A DNA stretch of 64,000 nt from Pedobacter faecalis (GTDB lineage: Bacteria > Bacteroidota > Bacteroidia > Sphingobacteriales > Sphingobacteriaceae), in the NCBI RefSeq assembly GCF_030182585.1, contig NZ_JARXOW010000001.1, forward strand, positions 2,604,001 through 2,668,000. The letters are read 5' to 3'. Both the position numbers and the translations under genes were made by a program. Of this stretch, positions 43,680 through 53,809 are shown piece by piece. Each line of letters begins with the position of its first letter. Position 1 is the first letter of the stretch. A model generated the notes under the pieces. It saw only the letters and a list, made by a program, of their open reading frames with translations, did not search any database and was not told the DNA's origin.

Positions 43680-45107
43680 TTAACATTCCGGCAAACTAAG
43701 CGGGATATTGGTAGCAAGACCCCCGTCGGAGGTTTCTTTATACTTGGAGTTCATGTCTAAGGCGGTCTCCCACATGGTGTTGACTACGGCATCCAGGCTT
43801 ACTTTGGCTTTATCCGGGTTACTCTGAAGCGCAAGCTGGCTTGCGGTGATGGCTTTGATAGCACCCATCGTGTTCCGTTCAATGCAAGGAATCTGAACCA
43901 GCCCGCCAATCGGATCGCAGGTCAGCCCCAGATGATGTTCCATTGCTATCTCAGCAGCCATCATCACCTGTCGCTGTGATCCTCCGAGGCATTCCGTAAG
44001 CGCCGCTGCCGCCATGGCAGACGATACTCCAATTTCTGCCTGACATCCGCCCATTGCAGCAGAAATTGTCGCGCCTTTTTTAAAAATGCTTCCTATTTCG
44101 GAAGCACAGGCAATAAACTGCGTGATCCTCTCATCCGAAAAGCCATTACAAAAAGTAATGTAGTATTGAAGCACCGCAGGAATCACACCGGCCGCCCCGT
44201 TCGTAGGTGCGGTAACCACACGGCCGAAAGAAGCATTCTCTTCGTTGACTGCCAATGCAAAGCAGCTTACCCAGTCAAGTGTATAATTAAAGCCGTTTCC
44301 GCCCGATCTAATGGCTTGTACCCAGCTTTCATAGTCGGTGTAACTCCGCCCGCTCATGAGGCGCTTATTTAAAGCTACCGCCCTGCGTGCTACGCTCAGC
44401 CCTCCAGGTAGAAATCCCGGGGTATGGCAGCCACGGTATATGCAGTCCCGCATCACGGTATAGTGTTGTAGAATTCCTTTGCGCGTTTCTGCTTCAGGCC
44501 GCCAAGCAAGTTCATTTTCCATTACGACCTCAGACACCTTCAACCCGGTAGTGAGGCACCAGTGTAGCAAGTCCGCCGCTTTTTCAACCGGGAAAGGAAG
44601 CTCCACCTGTTCTTTCTCGTTTCTGTCCTCGCCTTCTTTAATAACGAAACCACCGCCAATGGAATAGTAGGTTTCCGATATCGCTCTTCCTGTGTTCAAA
44701 AACGCCTGGAAGGTGACTGCATTAGGGTGGAAGGGGAGGCTTTCTGTAAAAAGAAAGATCAGATCGGTCTCATAATCGAAGCTAAGTAATTTTTCTCCTG
44801 CCAGCTTAAGTAGCTGGTCGTTCCGGATTGCAGCAATGGTCGAATCAATGGCATTGACATCAAAAGTCACCGGATCGCCGCCAGCCAACCCAAGAAGAAT
44901 AGCAATATCAGTACCGTGGCCTTTACCTGTTTTAGCAAGCGAGCCATATAAAAGAATCTTTATTTGCTCCACCTGCTCAAGTGCACCCTGAGCCTTAAGC
45001 GAGGTTGTGAATTGCTGTGCAGCACGCCACGGGCCAAGCGTATGTGAGCTCGACGGACCAATACCAATCTTAAAAATATCAAATACCGAGATCTGTTCCC
45101 TTTGCAT
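43680..45107 (-). CDS. sdaA: L-serine ammonia-lyase (dehydratase), single-chain iron-sulfur type
   Basis: A 475-residue enzyme deaminating L-serine to pyruvate and ammonia with a [4Fe-4S] cluster. N-terminal beta domain begins [20 protein letters not shown]; the C-terminal alpha domain carries [32 protein letters not shown] and the cluster region [11 protein letters not shown]. Both domains are on one chain, as in E. coli SdaA. Single gene, between the receptor gene and groEL. Confidence 0.95.
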   Translation of the reverse strand: MQREQISVFDIFKIGIGPSSSHTLGPWRAAQQFTTSLKAQGALEQVEQIKILLYGSLAKTGKGHGTDIAILLGLAGGDPVTFDVNAIDSTIAAIRNDQLLKLAGEKLLSFDYETDLIFLFTESLPFHPNAVTFQAFLNTGRAISETYYSIGGGFVIKEGEDRNEKEQVELPFPVEKAADLLHWCLTTGLKVSEVVMENELAWRPEAETRKGILQHYTVMRDCIYRGCHTPGFLPGGLSVARRAVALNKRLMSGRSYTDYESWVQAIRSGGNGFNYTLDWVSCFALAVNEENASFGRVVTAPTNGAAGVIPAVLQYYITFCNGFSDERITQFIACASEIGSIFKKGATISAAMGGCQAEIGVSSAMAAAALTECLGGSQRQVMMAAEIAMEHHLGLTCDPIGGLVQIPCIERNTMGAIKAITASQLALQSNPDKAKVSLDAVVNTMWETALDMNSKYKETSDGGLATNIPLSLPEC

Positions 45108-45158
45108 CCCGCAAAACTAAGCAGTTTTATTGTTATTCCACTCTAAATACTTGCATAC

Positions 45159-45193
45159 AAAAAAGCCTGCAACCAGAAGATGCAGGCTTTTTT
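45159..45193. terminator. Bidirectional hairpin terminator after groEL
   Basis: AAAAAAGCCTGCA (45159-45171) pairs with TGCAGGCTTTTTT (45181-45193) around nine bases. Read on the minus strand the A-run becomes the U-tract that ends groES-groEL transcription. Confidence 0.9.
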
Positions 45194-45212
45194 GTATTTA
45201 TCTGAAATGATA

Positions 45213-46856
45213 TTACATCATGCCGCCCATGCCGCCGCCGCCCATTGGAGGCATACCAGCACCAGCTGCAGGAGCATCTTCCGGATCGTCCGCTAACACA
45301 CACTCAGTAGTCAGCAACATAGCTGCGATAGAGGCTGCATTTTCAAGCGCAACGCGGCCAACTTTAGTTGGGTCAATTACACCGGCAGCGATCAGGTTTT
45401 CGTATGCATCAGTACGCGCGTTGTACCCGTAATCAGCTGTACCTTCTTTAACTTTCTGTACAACGATTGAACCCTCGATACCTGCGTTTTGGCAGATCTG
45501 ACGAAGAGGCTCTTCCACAGAACGTTTAACGATGGCAATACCTGTAGTCTCATCGTCGTTAGCACCTTTCATGCCTTCCAACGACTCAATAGCACGAATG
45601 AACGCAACACCTCCGCCAGCTACAATACCTTCTTCAACCGCTGCGCGTGTCGCATGTAGAGCATCATCTACGCGATCTTTTTTCTCTTTCATTTCAACTT
45701 CAGAAGCTGCACCTACATACAGTACCGCAACACCGCCAGCCAGTTTAGCTAAGCGCTCCTGCAGTTTCTCTTTATCATAATCAGATGTAGTTGTCTCAAT
45801 CTGAGCTTTGATTTGATTAACGCGGGCTTTGATGTCTTCTGTTTGGCCTGAACCGTTGATAATAGTTGTGTTATCTTTGTCAACAACAACTTTCTCTGCA
45901 GTACCCAGGTAAGAAAGATCTGCGTTTTCAAGTTTGTAACCTCTCTCTTCCGAGATCACAGTACCGCCAGTCAGGATAGCGATATCCTCAAGCATTGCCT
46001 TTCTGCGATCGCCGAATCCGGGAGCTTTAACAGCAGCAACTTTCAGTGATCCGCGGATCTTGTTGACTACTAAAGTAGCTAAAGCCTCGCCGTCAAGATC
46101 CTCAGCAATGATTAGCAAAGGTTTGCCAGTCTGCACTTGTTTCTCGAGAACTGGGAGTAGCTCCTTCATATTGCTGATTTTCTTATCGTAAATCAAAATA
46201 TAAGGACTTTCCAGTTCAGCTTCCATTTTGTCAGCGTTAGTTACGAAATAAGGAGAAAGGTAACCGCGGTCAAACTGCATACCTTCTACAGTTTTCACTT
46301 CAGTCTCTGTGCCTTTTGCTTCCTCAACGGTAATTACACCGTCTTTCCCAACTTTACCCATTGCCTCAGCGATCAGTGACCCTATCACTTCGTCATTGTT
46401 TGCAGAAATTGAAGCCACCTGCTTGATCTTGTTGTTGTCTTCGCCTACAGTCTGTGACTGTGATTTTAGATTGTCAACAATTGCAGCTACCGCCTTATCG
46501 ATACCGCGCTTCAAGTCCATTGGGTTCGCACCTGCAGCTACGTTTTTGATACCCGCAGTTACAATAGCCTGAGCCAATACAGTTGCAGTAGTAGTTCCAT
46601 CGCCGGCAATGTCAGCGGTTTTGGAAGCAACTTCTTTTACCATCTGAGCGCCCATATTTTCGATCGGATCTTTAAGTTCAATCTCCTTTGCTACGGTAAC
46701 ACCGTCCTTGGTCACAGCAGGAGAACCGAATTTCTTATCGATAATTACGTTACGTCCTTTTGGACCAAGCGTCACTTTTACTGCGTTTGCCAGGGTATCA
46801 ACACCTCTCTTAAGCGCATCGCGTGCTTCAACGTTATATTTTACTTGTTTTGCCAT
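45213..46856 (-). CDS. groL: Chaperonin GroEL (Hsp60)
   Basis: A 547-residue chaperonin subunit forming the double-ring folding chamber. Classic blocks are [15 protein letters not shown], the ATP site [13 protein letters not shown] and the flexible Gly-Gly-Met tail ([14 protein letters not shown]). Sequence and length are entirely normal. It is cotranscribed with groES, 32 bases upstream, and ends at a strong terminator. Confidence 0.98.
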   Translation of the reverse strand: MAKQVKYNVEARDALKRGVDTLANAVKVTLGPKGRNVIIDKKFGSPAVTKDGVTVAKEIELKDPIENMGAQMVKEVASKTADIAGDGTTTATVLAQAIVTAGIKNVAAGANPMDLKRGIDKAVAAIVDNLKSQSQTVGEDNNKIKQVASISANNDEVIGSLIAEAMGKVGKDGVITVEEAKGTETEVKTVEGMQFDRGYLSPYFVTNADKMEAELESPYILIYDKKISNMKELLPVLEKQVQTGKPLLIIAEDLDGEALATLVVNKIRGSLKVAAVKAPGFGDRRKAMLEDIAILTGGTVISEERGYKLENADLSYLGTAEKVVVDKDNTTIINGSGQTEDIKARVNQIKAQIETTTSDYDKEKLQERLAKLAGGVAVLYVGAASEVEMKEKKDRVDDALHATRAAVEEGIVAGGGVAFIRAIESLEGMKGANDDETTGIAIVKRSVEEPLRQICQNAGIEGSIVVQKVKEGTADYGYNARTDAYENLIAAGVIDPTKVGRVALENAASIAAMLLTTECVLADDPEDAPAAGAGMPPMGGGGMGGMM

Positions 46857-46888
46857 TTGTCTTTAAAACTTAAATTAATAAAATGTCC

Positions 46889-47179
46889 TTAAGATACCAC
46901 TGCGTAGATATCAGTCTCACGCATAATTAAATAATCTTTGCCTTCATATGGGAACTCAGTACCGCCATATTTACCATAAATTACCACATCGCCAACCTTA
47001 ACTGTTGGTTTTTTGCCCTCTGAATCTTCTTCTGACACAGACACTACAGTTCCTTTTGATGGTTTTTCTTTTGCAGTATCAGGAATATAGATCCCTGAAG
47101 CTGTCTTTTCTTCTGCCGCAGCAGGCTCAACAATTACTCTGTTGGATGTGCCTGAAATGGGTTTAAGGTTTAAAGCCAT
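46889..47179 (-). CDS. groS: Co-chaperonin GroES (Hsp10)
   Basis: A 96-residue co-chaperonin that caps the GroEL ring. The mobile loop and roof are present (EEKTASGIYIPDTAKEKPSK, VGDVVIYGKYGGTE). First gene of the groES-groEL operon. No CIRCE inverted repeat was found upstream; instead a -7 box and TGACA repeats lie in the 220-base gap to secG. Confidence 0.97.
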   Translation of the reverse strand: MALNLKPISGTSNRVIVEPAAAEEKTASGIYIPDTAKEKPSKGTVVSVSEEDSEGKKPTVKVGDVVIYGKYGGTEFPYEGKDYLIMRETDIYAVVS

Positions 47180-47273
47180 AACTTGATATTAATTTATTTT
47201 TTTAGTTTAACATTAATGCGCCTCCAGACGCAGCCCTAATATATCAGTTATTATGCCAAGCAAGCTCATTTGC

Positions 47274-47337
47274 CAAATTTACACGACTATGTCAGCTATG
47301 GCCGTGCGTGCCCTGAATTTTTAGTGTCAGAGTGTCA
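47274..47337 (-). promoter_or_regulatory. Candidate groES promoter with repeated TGACA motifs
   Basis: On the minus strand TAAATTTG (47281-47274) matches the TANNTTTG -7 box. Upstream lie three TGACA motifs: two in TGACA-CTC-TGACA (47337-47325) and one at 47294-47290. No normal -33 TTTG is present, so these repeats may bind an activator or alternative factor. The leader before groES would be about 90 bases. Confidence 0.4.
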
Positions 47338-47346
47338 TGCAGACAT

Positions 47347-47379
47347 AAAAAAGCCCGATCATTAACTTAATGATCGGGC
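47347..47379 (-). terminator. Rho-independent terminator after secG
   Basis: On the minus strand a perfect 12-bp stem (47379-47368 with 47364-47353, loop of three) is followed by six T residues. It closes the miaB-to-secG gene run. Confidence 0.9.
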
Positions 47380-47399
47380 CCAGTATCGTTGGTTATCTA

Positions 47400-47744
47400 T
47401 TATTTAGTAGTATCTCCGGCGGCAGGCGCTGTGTTAGCGGGCTTTAGTCCGCTCCCAATAGGAGAAGGGGTGGGTGTCTTATCAAGCTGCTCCTGAATCT
47501 TCGAGCTTCCTGCAGATGAACCGCCGCCGGATTGAGCTATTGTTGTGATGGACAAACTGATCACTACAATCAGCGCCAGCAGCACCCAGGTGCCTTTTTC
47601 AAGAACATCACCGGTACGTTGCACCCCAAACATGTTACTTCCGGCTCCGCCAGTAGCTAAACCGCCACCCTTAGGATTTTGCACCAAAACAAATAAACCA
47701 AGCGCGATGCAAACAACGATCAGTAATATGATTAAAAACACCAT
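47400..47744 (-). CDS. secG: Preprotein translocase subunit SecG
   Basis: A 114-residue inner-membrane protein with two hydrophobic helices (residues 2-22 and 52-70) joined by the family loop VQNPKGGGLATGGAGSNMFG, which is diagnostic for SecG. The C-terminal tail is a Ser/Gly/Pro/Thr-rich extension typical of Bacteroidota. Assists SecYE in protein export. Last gene of the run miaB / sigma-54 activator / lptE / TPR protein / secG. Confidence 0.95.
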   Translation of the reverse strand: MVFLIILLIVVCIALGLFVLVQNPKGGGLATGGAGSNMFGVQRTGDVLEKGTWVLLALIVVISLSITTIAQSGGGSSAGSSKIQEQLDKTPTPSPIGSGLKPANTAPAAGDTTK

Positions 47745-47756
47745 AGCGTATATTTT

Positions 47757-48833
47757 TTATATTTTCTTTTCTATAGATTGGATAAGATCGGCAAAGTAAC
47801 GGCTTTTTTCCGGAAACATCAAACTTAATTTTCGATAAGTATCGATGGCTTTATCGTAAAGCATCTGCTCTATATATATTTTTGCAAGCGTTTCGGAAAC
47901 CAGGTCATTGTGGTCTTCGGCGCTCTTCTTAGCTTTATTCTCTACATTGATCTGCTCAGGCCGGGGTGGAGTGATCTGAGGCTCGCTTTTAATAAAGTTT
48001 TCAATGATCTCATCCCCCTTATGCCTCCTTTGTGCTGCAGGTGCTGGTCTTTCATCATCTACCATTGGTCCCTGGAGGTGAAAAATATGCTCCACATACT
48101 GCTGTTGCAGAGGGCCGGCTGACCCAGTTGCTTTCGCTCCGGCAGAGGGATCCTTTCGCGGGGCTGCGTAAGGTTGAAAGATCTGCTCATGTTCTTTCCT
48201 CGTTTTGGCCAGCCACCATAGAAAGGTATAAGGAAGACGATCATCGTCATACTTACTGATTACCGTGTCCTGCTCCAGTTCAGCTTCGATAGAATATTCT
48301 TCAATTTCAGGAACTTCAGGCTGGGCTTCCGCGCTAGCGGGCTCCGGTTTGAAATTCTCCTGAAAAGCAAAAAAATCCGACGTTACGATATTTTCCAGCA
48401 TTGGATCCGCCTTACTAACGCCTTCAGGCAGGCTGTCGGCAATATCATCGCTTTCGTCCGATTGGAAGGAATGAATATCTACCTCAGCAATTTCTTCATA
48501 TACCTCGTCAATAACATCCGTCTCAGAAAGTTCTGTTTTAAGTTGTTGCGGCTGCGCCTTTTCTAGAACAAAGCTAAAGTTACGCAGCCGATGCGGGTTG
48601 TAGATTATATCGTGTACCAAAGCCCCTCCATTATAGAGCGCTGCGGTCGCAAGCTGGCTGTTGTGGATTGACCGGTCCGAAGTAGCTTTCGCAAGCAAAA
48701 GGTGGGTCGCCCGGAAATACGGATACCGACTAACGAATGCTTGTAGCCCATCAACATCATCTGGGGCCGCCTGTCCGGGATTGTCTATCAGCCGCCCAAA
48801 GTCAAGATGGTTATATGCTTCCTGCTCTACCAT
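47757..48833 (-). CDS. Conserved Bacteroidota protein with C-terminal TPR-like helices
   Basis: A 358-residue soluble protein without signal peptide. The N-terminal region (LQAFVSRYPYFRATHLLLAK) and the C-terminal TPR-like pair (LAKIYIEQMLYDKAIDTYRK and LSLMFPEKSRYFADLIQS) are helical. The middle (about 130-300) is acidic, Pro/Gln-rich and probably disordered. The family is conserved between lptE and secG in this phylum, but its function is not known; a scaffold or assembly role at the envelope is only inferred from neighbours. It overlaps lptE by seven bases. Confidence 0.75.
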   Translation of the reverse strand: MVEQEAYNHLDFGRLIDNPGQAAPDDVDGLQAFVSRYPYFRATHLLLAKATSDRSIHNSQLATAALYNGGALVHDIIYNPHRLRNFSFVLEKAQPQQLKTELSETDVIDEVYEEIAEVDIHSFQSDESDDIADSLPEGVSKADPMLENIVTSDFFAFQENFKPEPASAEAQPEVPEIEEYSIEAELEQDTVISKYDDDRLPYTFLWWLAKTRKEHEQIFQPYAAPRKDPSAGAKATGSAGPLQQQYVEHIFHLQGPMVDDERPAPAAQRRHKGDEIIENFIKSEPQITPPRPEQINVENKAKKSAEDHNDLVSETLAKIYIEQMLYDKAIDTYRKLSLMFPEKSRYFADLIQSIEKKI

Positions 48834-49342
48834 TGCGCAAAAGCTGCATTAAAAATATCCTCAGTTAGCTGTGCGGTGACATCCCTAATGATAGCGGTTT
48901 CCTGTACCTGCGGGTTGCCCTGGGGCTTATAGTCCTTATACCGTTCAAATGACTGCTCAAAACTTTGCTGCGGATTCAGGTTGTTCGTGTACTTTACCTG
49001 CACACGAATAGAAAGTCTGTTGGCACCTGCCAGCGCTTGGTTGCCTCTTCCTGTGTTGTTATTGTCCTGGAGTGCCACAGGCCTGATATCGTAGCCGGTT
49101 ATGTTTCCTGAAAACACCGCATGCGCATCGTTAGGGGTTATGCTTAGGGAGGTCTGGTTCCTGATTCGTGTTTTTAATTCCTCGGTAAACTGGGAGCTTA
49201 ACGATGCAACCACCAGGGGCGCATTGTTCTCAAATACCAGTACATTCACAGTCTTCATGTCCGGCGGTATAGACGCGCCGTTGAGGCCTATTTTACAACC
49301 GGCCACAACCAACAAAACAACAATAGCACACAAATATCTCAT
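48827..49342 (-). CDS. lptE: LptE-type lipopolysaccharide-assembly lipoprotein
   Basis: A 171-residue outer-membrane lipoprotein with a lipobox LVVAGC (C16) and the Bacteroidota LptE pattern VNVLVFENNAPLVVASLSSQ, FTEELKTRIRNQTSL and YKDYKPQGNPQ. LptE plugs the LptD barrel that places LPS in the outer leaflet. Situated between the sigma-54 activator gene and the TPR protein gene on one transcript. LptD is not encoded here. Confidence 0.88.
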   Translation of the reverse strand: MRYLCAIVVLLVVAGCKIGLNGASIPPDMKTVNVLVFENNAPLVVASLSSQFTEELKTRIRNQTSLSITPNDAHAVFSGNITGYDIRPVALQDNNNTGRGNQALAGANRLSIRVQVKYTNNLNPQQSFEQSFERYKDYKPQGNPQVQETAIIRDVTAQLTEDIFNAAFAQW

Positions 49343-49351
49343 GGTATAACC

Positions 49352-50584
49352 TTATAAGTTCAGTTCTTTAATTTTCCTGTATAGGGTACGCTCAGATATG
49401 CCAAGCTCCTGCGCAGCAAATTTGCGCTTCCCTTTATGCTTTTTTAGTGCCTTTTTTATCAGGTCAGACTCCTTTTCAAGCAGTGACAGCGATTCCTCCA
49501 CTTCTTCGGCCTCGTGCGTAAAATTATAGTCTACAGGACCTGGCTGCATCGGTTTCTGTATGGTCATCGCAGGCTCCAGTCCCATAGGTTGGTCTACCTC
49601 CCTGTACAACTGATTGATATAATGCGGATTCTCAGCGACGATATGTGACGTATTGCCCCCACTTTGAATAATCTCGGCGACCAGCTTTTTAAGCTCCATC
49701 ATATCCTTTTTCATGTCAAACAAAACCTTGTAGAGAATGTCGCGCTCAGAAAAATCGTCCCCGCCGCCCTTGTTTCCTATTGCCATTGGCAAATTGGCCC
49801 CACTTTCATTTGGAATATAATTGAGCAGCGCGGTGCCATTTACATCACGGTCCTTTTCCAGAACACAAACCTGTTCGGCGATGTTTTTAAGTTGCCTGAC
49901 GTTACCAGGCCAGCTGTAATTCGTAAGAATCTGAATAGCGTCCGGCTCCAGATGAATGCCAGGGCTACGGTACTTATCACTAAAGTCGGCCGAAAACTTC
50001 CTGAACAACAGATAGATGTCTTCTTTACGCTCATGCAAGGCCGGAATACGCAGCGGGACGGTATTTAGCCTGTAATAAAGGTCTTCACGGAACTTGCCCG
50101 ATCTTACCCGCTCATACACATCGACGTTCGTAGCAGCTATAATGCGTACATCAGTTTTTTGTACTTTCGACGAGCCGACCCTCAGGTATTCCCCGCTTTC
50201 CAAAACCCGGAGCAAGCGCGCCTGAGTACCAAGCGGCAATTCAGCTACCTCATCTAAAAATATAGTCCCCCCATTTGCCACCTCAAAATAACCCTTGCGC
50301 GCTTCATGAGCGCCGGTAAAAGAGCCTTTTTCATGGCCAAAAAGTTCCGAATCAATCGTTCCCTCAGGTATTGCGCCACAGTTTACCGCGATAAAAGTTC
50401 CGTGCTTCCGTGCGCTCATATGATGGATGATGTGCGAGAACACTTCTTTACCGCTTCCGCTTTCACCGGTAATCAGCACAGACATATCTGTAGGCGCCAC
50501 CTGTCTGGCAATATCTATGGCCCGATTGAGCAGCGGAGAATTCCCTATAATACCAAAACGGTTCTTTATATCTTGTACATCCAT
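49352..50584 (-). CDS. Sigma-54-dependent transcriptional activator without N-terminal sensor domain
   Basis: A 410-residue AAA+ enhancer-binding protein. The central domain (about residues 10-245) has Walker A GESGSGKE, the sigma-54 loop in the form GSFTGAHEARKG, Walker B GGTIFLDEVAEL and an Arg finger region YRLNTVPLRIP. The Fis-type HTH lies at the end (KRKFAAQELGISERTLYRKI). The GAFTGA loop has Ser in place of Ala. No receiver, GAF or PAS domain precedes the AAA+ domain, so its control is by another route, or constitutive. The conserved location between lptE and miaB suggests an envelope link. The target promoters are unknown. Confidence 0.93.
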   Translation of the reverse strand: MDVQDIKNRFGIIGNSPLLNRAIDIARQVAPTDMSVLITGESGSGKEVFSHIIHHMSARKHGTFIAVNCGAIPEGTIDSELFGHEKGSFTGAHEARKGYFEVANGGTIFLDEVAELPLGTQARLLRVLESGEYLRVGSSKVQKTDVRIIAATNVDVYERVRSGKFREDLYYRLNTVPLRIPALHERKEDIYLLFRKFSADFSDKYRSPGIHLEPDAIQILTNYSWPGNVRQLKNIAEQVCVLEKDRDVNGTALLNYIPNESGANLPMAIGNKGGGDDFSERDILYKVLFDMKKDMMELKKLVAEIIQSGGNTSHIVAENPHYINQLYREVDQPMGLEPAMTIQKPMQPGPVDYNFTHEAEEVEESLSLLEKESDLIKKALKKHKGKRKFAAQELGISERTLYRKIKELNL

Positions 50585-50593
50585 GTGTCTAAT

Positions 50594-51997
50594 CTAAATT
50601 AATGCTGTGCCAAGCAAGGTAGCTGATGTGCAGCGGTCTACCTGCACATATACGTACTGTCCGGCCTCAATGCCGTCAGTGGCAGGGAATACCACCATCG
50701 CATTCTGGTCGTTCCTGCCGCAAAGATCCTTTTCCGACTTTTTTGACGGGCCTTCAACCAGCACTCTCACCGTCTTTCCCACGAATTGCTGCAAGCGGAA
50801 CAGCGAAGATTCCTGCTGTTTTACCAAAATCTCGCTCAGCCTTCTTTTTTTCACCTCTTCCGGAACATCGTCAGTGAGTTTACGTGCCGCCAGCGTTCCC
50901 GGACGTTCCGAATAACAGAACATGAAGCCATAGTCATACCTCACATAATCCATCATACTTAACGTATCCTGATGTTCTTCTTCAGTTTCCGTGCAAAAAC
51001 CAGCAATGATATCTGTAGAAATTGCACAGTCAGGAATGATCGTTCTTATCGCGTCGATGCGGTTCATATACCACTCACGTGTATACGTCCTGTTCATCAG
51101 TTCAAGGATACGTGTATTGCCCGACTGCACAGGCAAATGAATATAATTACAAATATTGTCGTGCCGCGCTATAGTATAAAGCACCTCGTCCGTGATATCT
51201 TTAGGATGGGAGGTCGAGAACCGAACACGAAGGTCCGGGCTCACCAGAGCTACCATTTCCAGGAGCTGTGCAAAATTGACCTTACCGTTCCACTTATAGG
51301 AGTCTACATTCTGACCCAGCAGCGTCACCTCCTTATAGCCCTGGCTAACAAGTTCCCGGGCTTCTGCCACAATCGACTCCGGATCCCGGCTCCTTTCCCG
51401 GCCTCTGGTGAAGGGGACAACACAGAAAGAACACATGTTGTCACAGCCGCGCATAATCGATATGAACGCGGTTATCCCGTTGCCGTTCAGCCGTACCGGA
51501 CTGATGTCTGCATAGGTCTCCTCGCGCGACAGCAACACATTGATTGCCTTCTGGCCTTCTTCAACCTGTCCGATCAGTTGAGGGAGGTCGCGGTAAGCAT
51601 CAGGACCAACAACCACATCAACAAGCTTTTCCTCTTCTAAAAACTTCGATTTAAGACGTTCAGCCATACAGCCGAGTACGCCTACAATCAGCTTTGGATT
51701 ACGTCGTTTTACCGCGCCAAACTGCGACAGTCTGTTGCGAACCCGCTGCTCCGCATTCTCGCGGATAGAACAGGTGTTGATAAACACTACGTCAGCTTCC
51801 TGATAGTCACCGGTAGTTTCAAAGCCCTGATCAAATAATATCGAAGCGACGATTTCGCTGTCTGCAAAATTCATCTGGCAGCCATAACTTTCGATATACA
51901 GTTTTCGTCCATTGCGCGAACGCGGCGGCTCGATGACTAAAGCCTCACCCTGCCTCGCTTCATCATGTGTCTTGTCTGTCAGCTGTAAATCAATCAT
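50594..51997 (-). CDS. miaB: tRNA-2-methylthio-N6-dimethylallyladenosine synthase MiaB
   Basis: A 467-residue methylthiotransferase with two [4Fe-4S] clusters, converting i6A37 to ms2i6A37 in tRNA. The N-terminal MTTase domain begins [18 protein letters not shown], with further cysteines in [16 protein letters not shown] and [10 protein letters not shown]. The radical SAM motif is [25 protein letters not shown] domain follows near the C-terminus ([20 protein letters not shown]). Full length and intact. It heads the run leading to secG. Confidence 0.97.
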   Translation of the reverse strand: MIDLQLTDKTHDEARQGEALVIEPPRSRNGRKLYIESYGCQMNFADSEIVASILFDQGFETTGDYQEADVVFINTCSIRENAEQRVRNRLSQFGAVKRRNPKLIVGVLGCMAERLKSKFLEEEKLVDVVVGPDAYRDLPQLIGQVEEGQKAINVLLSREETYADISPVRLNGNGITAFISIMRGCDNMCSFCVVPFTRGRERSRDPESIVAEARELVSQGYKEVTLLGQNVDSYKWNGKVNFAQLLEMVALVSPDLRVRFSTSHPKDITDEVLYTIARHDNICNYIHLPVQSGNTRILELMNRTYTREWYMNRIDAIRTIIPDCAISTDIIAGFCTETEEEHQDTLSMMDYVRYDYGFMFCYSERPGTLAARKLTDDVPEEVKKRRLSEILVKQQESSLFRLQQFVGKTVRVLVEGPSKKSEKDLCGRNDQNAMVVFPATDGIEAGQYVYVQVDRCTSATLLGTALI

Positions 51998-52088
51998 AAT
52001 GGTTTTTAGATATTGAAAAGTTCAAAAATACAAAAAAATAATTGCAAATGACAAAGTGGCAGAGACCAAAGATTTGTAGATTTACAGC

Positions 52089-52427
52089 ATGGCGGAAGAA
52101 ATAGATTGGAGCGACTTTGAAAAGGTGGAATTAAGAGCAGGAACCATACTGGAGGTATATGATTTTCCCGAGGCTAGGAAACCTGCGTATAAAGTAAAGG
52201 TCGACTTTGGCGACTTTGGTGTTAAAATGAGTAGCGCACAGATTACGAGTCACTACCAGAAGCATGAACTGATCGGCAGACAGATCGTTGGCGTTATTAA
52301 TTTTCCAAAGAAGCAGATTGGGAAGTTCATGTCTGAATTTCTGGTGACCGGCTTCGCAGATGAGCATGGAGATATCATACTAACCACCCTGCTTGGCAAA
52401 GTCCCCAACGGATCAAAAATGGCTTGA
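52089..52427 (+). CDS. csaA: tRNA-binding-domain protein, CsaA-like
   Basis: A 112-residue protein consisting of one EMAP-II/tRNA-binding OB domain (VELRAGTILEVYDFPEARKP, VGVINFPKKQIGKFMSEFLV in part, GKVPNGSKMA). CsaA proteins bind tRNA and have been described as export-related chaperones in Bacillus. Normal length. Single gene, divergent from miaB and convergent with the DUF58 gene. Confidence 0.93.
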   Translation: MAEEIDWSDFEKVELRAGTILEVYDFPEARKPAYKVKVDFGDFGVKMSSAQITSHYQKHELIGRQIVGVINFPKKQIGKFMSEFLVTGFADEHGDIILTTLLGKVPNGSKMA

Positions 52428-52447
52428 TGATCTGGCTACGGTATAAA

Positions 52448-53806
52448 TTATATTCTTTGCCTGGCTTTAACTTCGAGGTAACGGTTCACCACGTTAACCG
52501 TGAGGTTTTTAGGCTGGGTGAGTATACTGAGTATGCCGTGTCTGGCCAATTCCATCACCATTAGTTTCTTCTCATAAGCAAATTTCTCCGCTATGGTCTG
52601 GATATAGATGTCCTCCACTGTAGAGGCCGGGTCCATGATAAGCTGGTGTAATTCCGTGTTCTCAAAAAAGACTACCAGCAGTAAATGGTGTCTCGCCAGG
52701 CGCTGTAGATAAGGGAGCTGGCGCTTCAGGGACGACATACTTTCAAAATTCGTGAAAAAGATAAGCAGACTGCGCTGTTTTATCGTTTGCCTTACATTTG
52801 TATAAAGTGCCTCGATGTTTAGCTCGAGGTACCTGGTTTGCTCTCTATACAGCATAGCCATAATCTTCCCAAGCTGTACAGGCTTCCTGTCTGCTGCAAG
52901 CACACTACCCGACTGTTCCGCCACGGTGATCAATCCGGCTCTATCTTGCTTAACCATTGCAACGCTCGACAAGACCAGGCTGGCGTTGATGGCATAGTCG
53001 AGCAGTGTCATACCTTCAAATGGCATTTTCATACTGCGCGACTTATCAATTAAGCAGTAAACATGCTGGGCTTTTTCATCCGTGTAGGTATTCACCATCA
53101 ATTCCCCTCTTCTGGCAGTGGCTTTCCAGTTAACGGTACGGTAATCGTCGCCCTTAACATAGGTTCTCGTCTGATCAAATTCCAGACTATGGCCCACACG
53201 CCTGATCTTTTTAATGCCGATCTCACTCAAACGGTCAGATATTGCCATGAGTTCATATTTTCTTAAATGCAGGAACGATGGGTATACCGCAACCGCGGTG
53301 TCCTCACCAAAATTGAACCTTCTCACAATCAAACCAAGGGGTGAACGTAAGAACAGACGGACCCGCCCAAAAACATATTCTCCCCTCGAAGTTGGCCTGA
53401 GAAGATATTGTATATGCTTTTTTTCGCCAGCAGTTAAAATGGTTTCGAACCAAAGATCACGCTTTTGGAACTGAGCGGGTATTTCGTCGATGATTCCCAC
53501 CTTAACCCGGAAGGTATAAAAGTTCTCCAGATAGATCGATAGCTCATTTTCATCGCCATTACTTAGTCGCTCGGGGAGCTCCCTGACCACGAAAATCGTT
53601 TTGCGCTGAGCATAAAGTAATATGAAGTCTGCCGCTATCAAAATAATAAACACCAAGAACAACAATTCCGGCAGCCGGCTCAGGGCGGGGAGGAAGAATG
53701 TTAGCAGGAACAGCATTGCTGTACAAGCTATCCCCGCATAGAGTCGCCTGCTCAGGAAGAGGTCCTGATAGTACCTGATAAAGATTTCCTTGAGCTGCAC
53801 ACGCAT
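52448..53806 (-). CDS. DUF58 domain protein of the MoxR cluster
   Basis: A 452-residue protein with two N-terminal hydrophobic helices (about residues 20-60), a beta-rich region and the DUF58/VWA-like domain, identified by the motif TRTYVKGDDYRTVNWKATAR followed by CLIDKSRSM (MIDAS-like DxSxS). DUF58 proteins accompany MoxR ATPases and are believed to act as their VWA-type partner. It is the last gene of the six-gene operon, three bases behind moxR. Confidence 0.9.
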   Translation of the reverse strand: MRVQLKEIFIRYYQDLFLSRRLYAGIACTAMLFLLTFFLPALSRLPELLFLVFIILIAADFILLYAQRKTIFVVRELPERLSNGDENELSIYLENFYTFRVKVGIIDEIPAQFQKRDLWFETILTAGEKKHIQYLLRPTSRGEYVFGRVRLFLRSPLGLIVRRFNFGEDTAVAVYPSFLHLRKYELMAISDRLSEIGIKKIRRVGHSLEFDQTRTYVKGDDYRTVNWKATARRGELMVNTYTDEKAQHVYCLIDKSRSMKMPFEGMTLLDYAINASLVLSSVAMVKQDRAGLITVAEQSGSVLAADRKPVQLGKIMAMLYREQTRYLELNIEALYTNVRQTIKQRSLLIFFTNFESMSSLKRQLPYLQRLARHHLLLVVFFENTELHQLIMDPASTVEDIYIQTIAEKFAYEKKLMVMELARHGILSILTQPKNLTVNVVNRYLEVKARQRI

Positions 53807-53809
53807 CGG

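Noticed and set aside
47256..47276. Sigma-54-like promoter (TTGGCA ... TTGCT) upstream of groES
   Set aside because: The GG and GC dinucleotides are 11 bases apart instead of 10, the -24 element lacks the C of TGGCAC, and the TAAATTTG -7 box overlaps it and explains the region better.
49664..50068. 134-residue plus-strand frame opposite the sigma-54 activator gene
   Set aside because: It lies entirely antisense to conserved AAA+ coding sequence and shows no recognisable domain.
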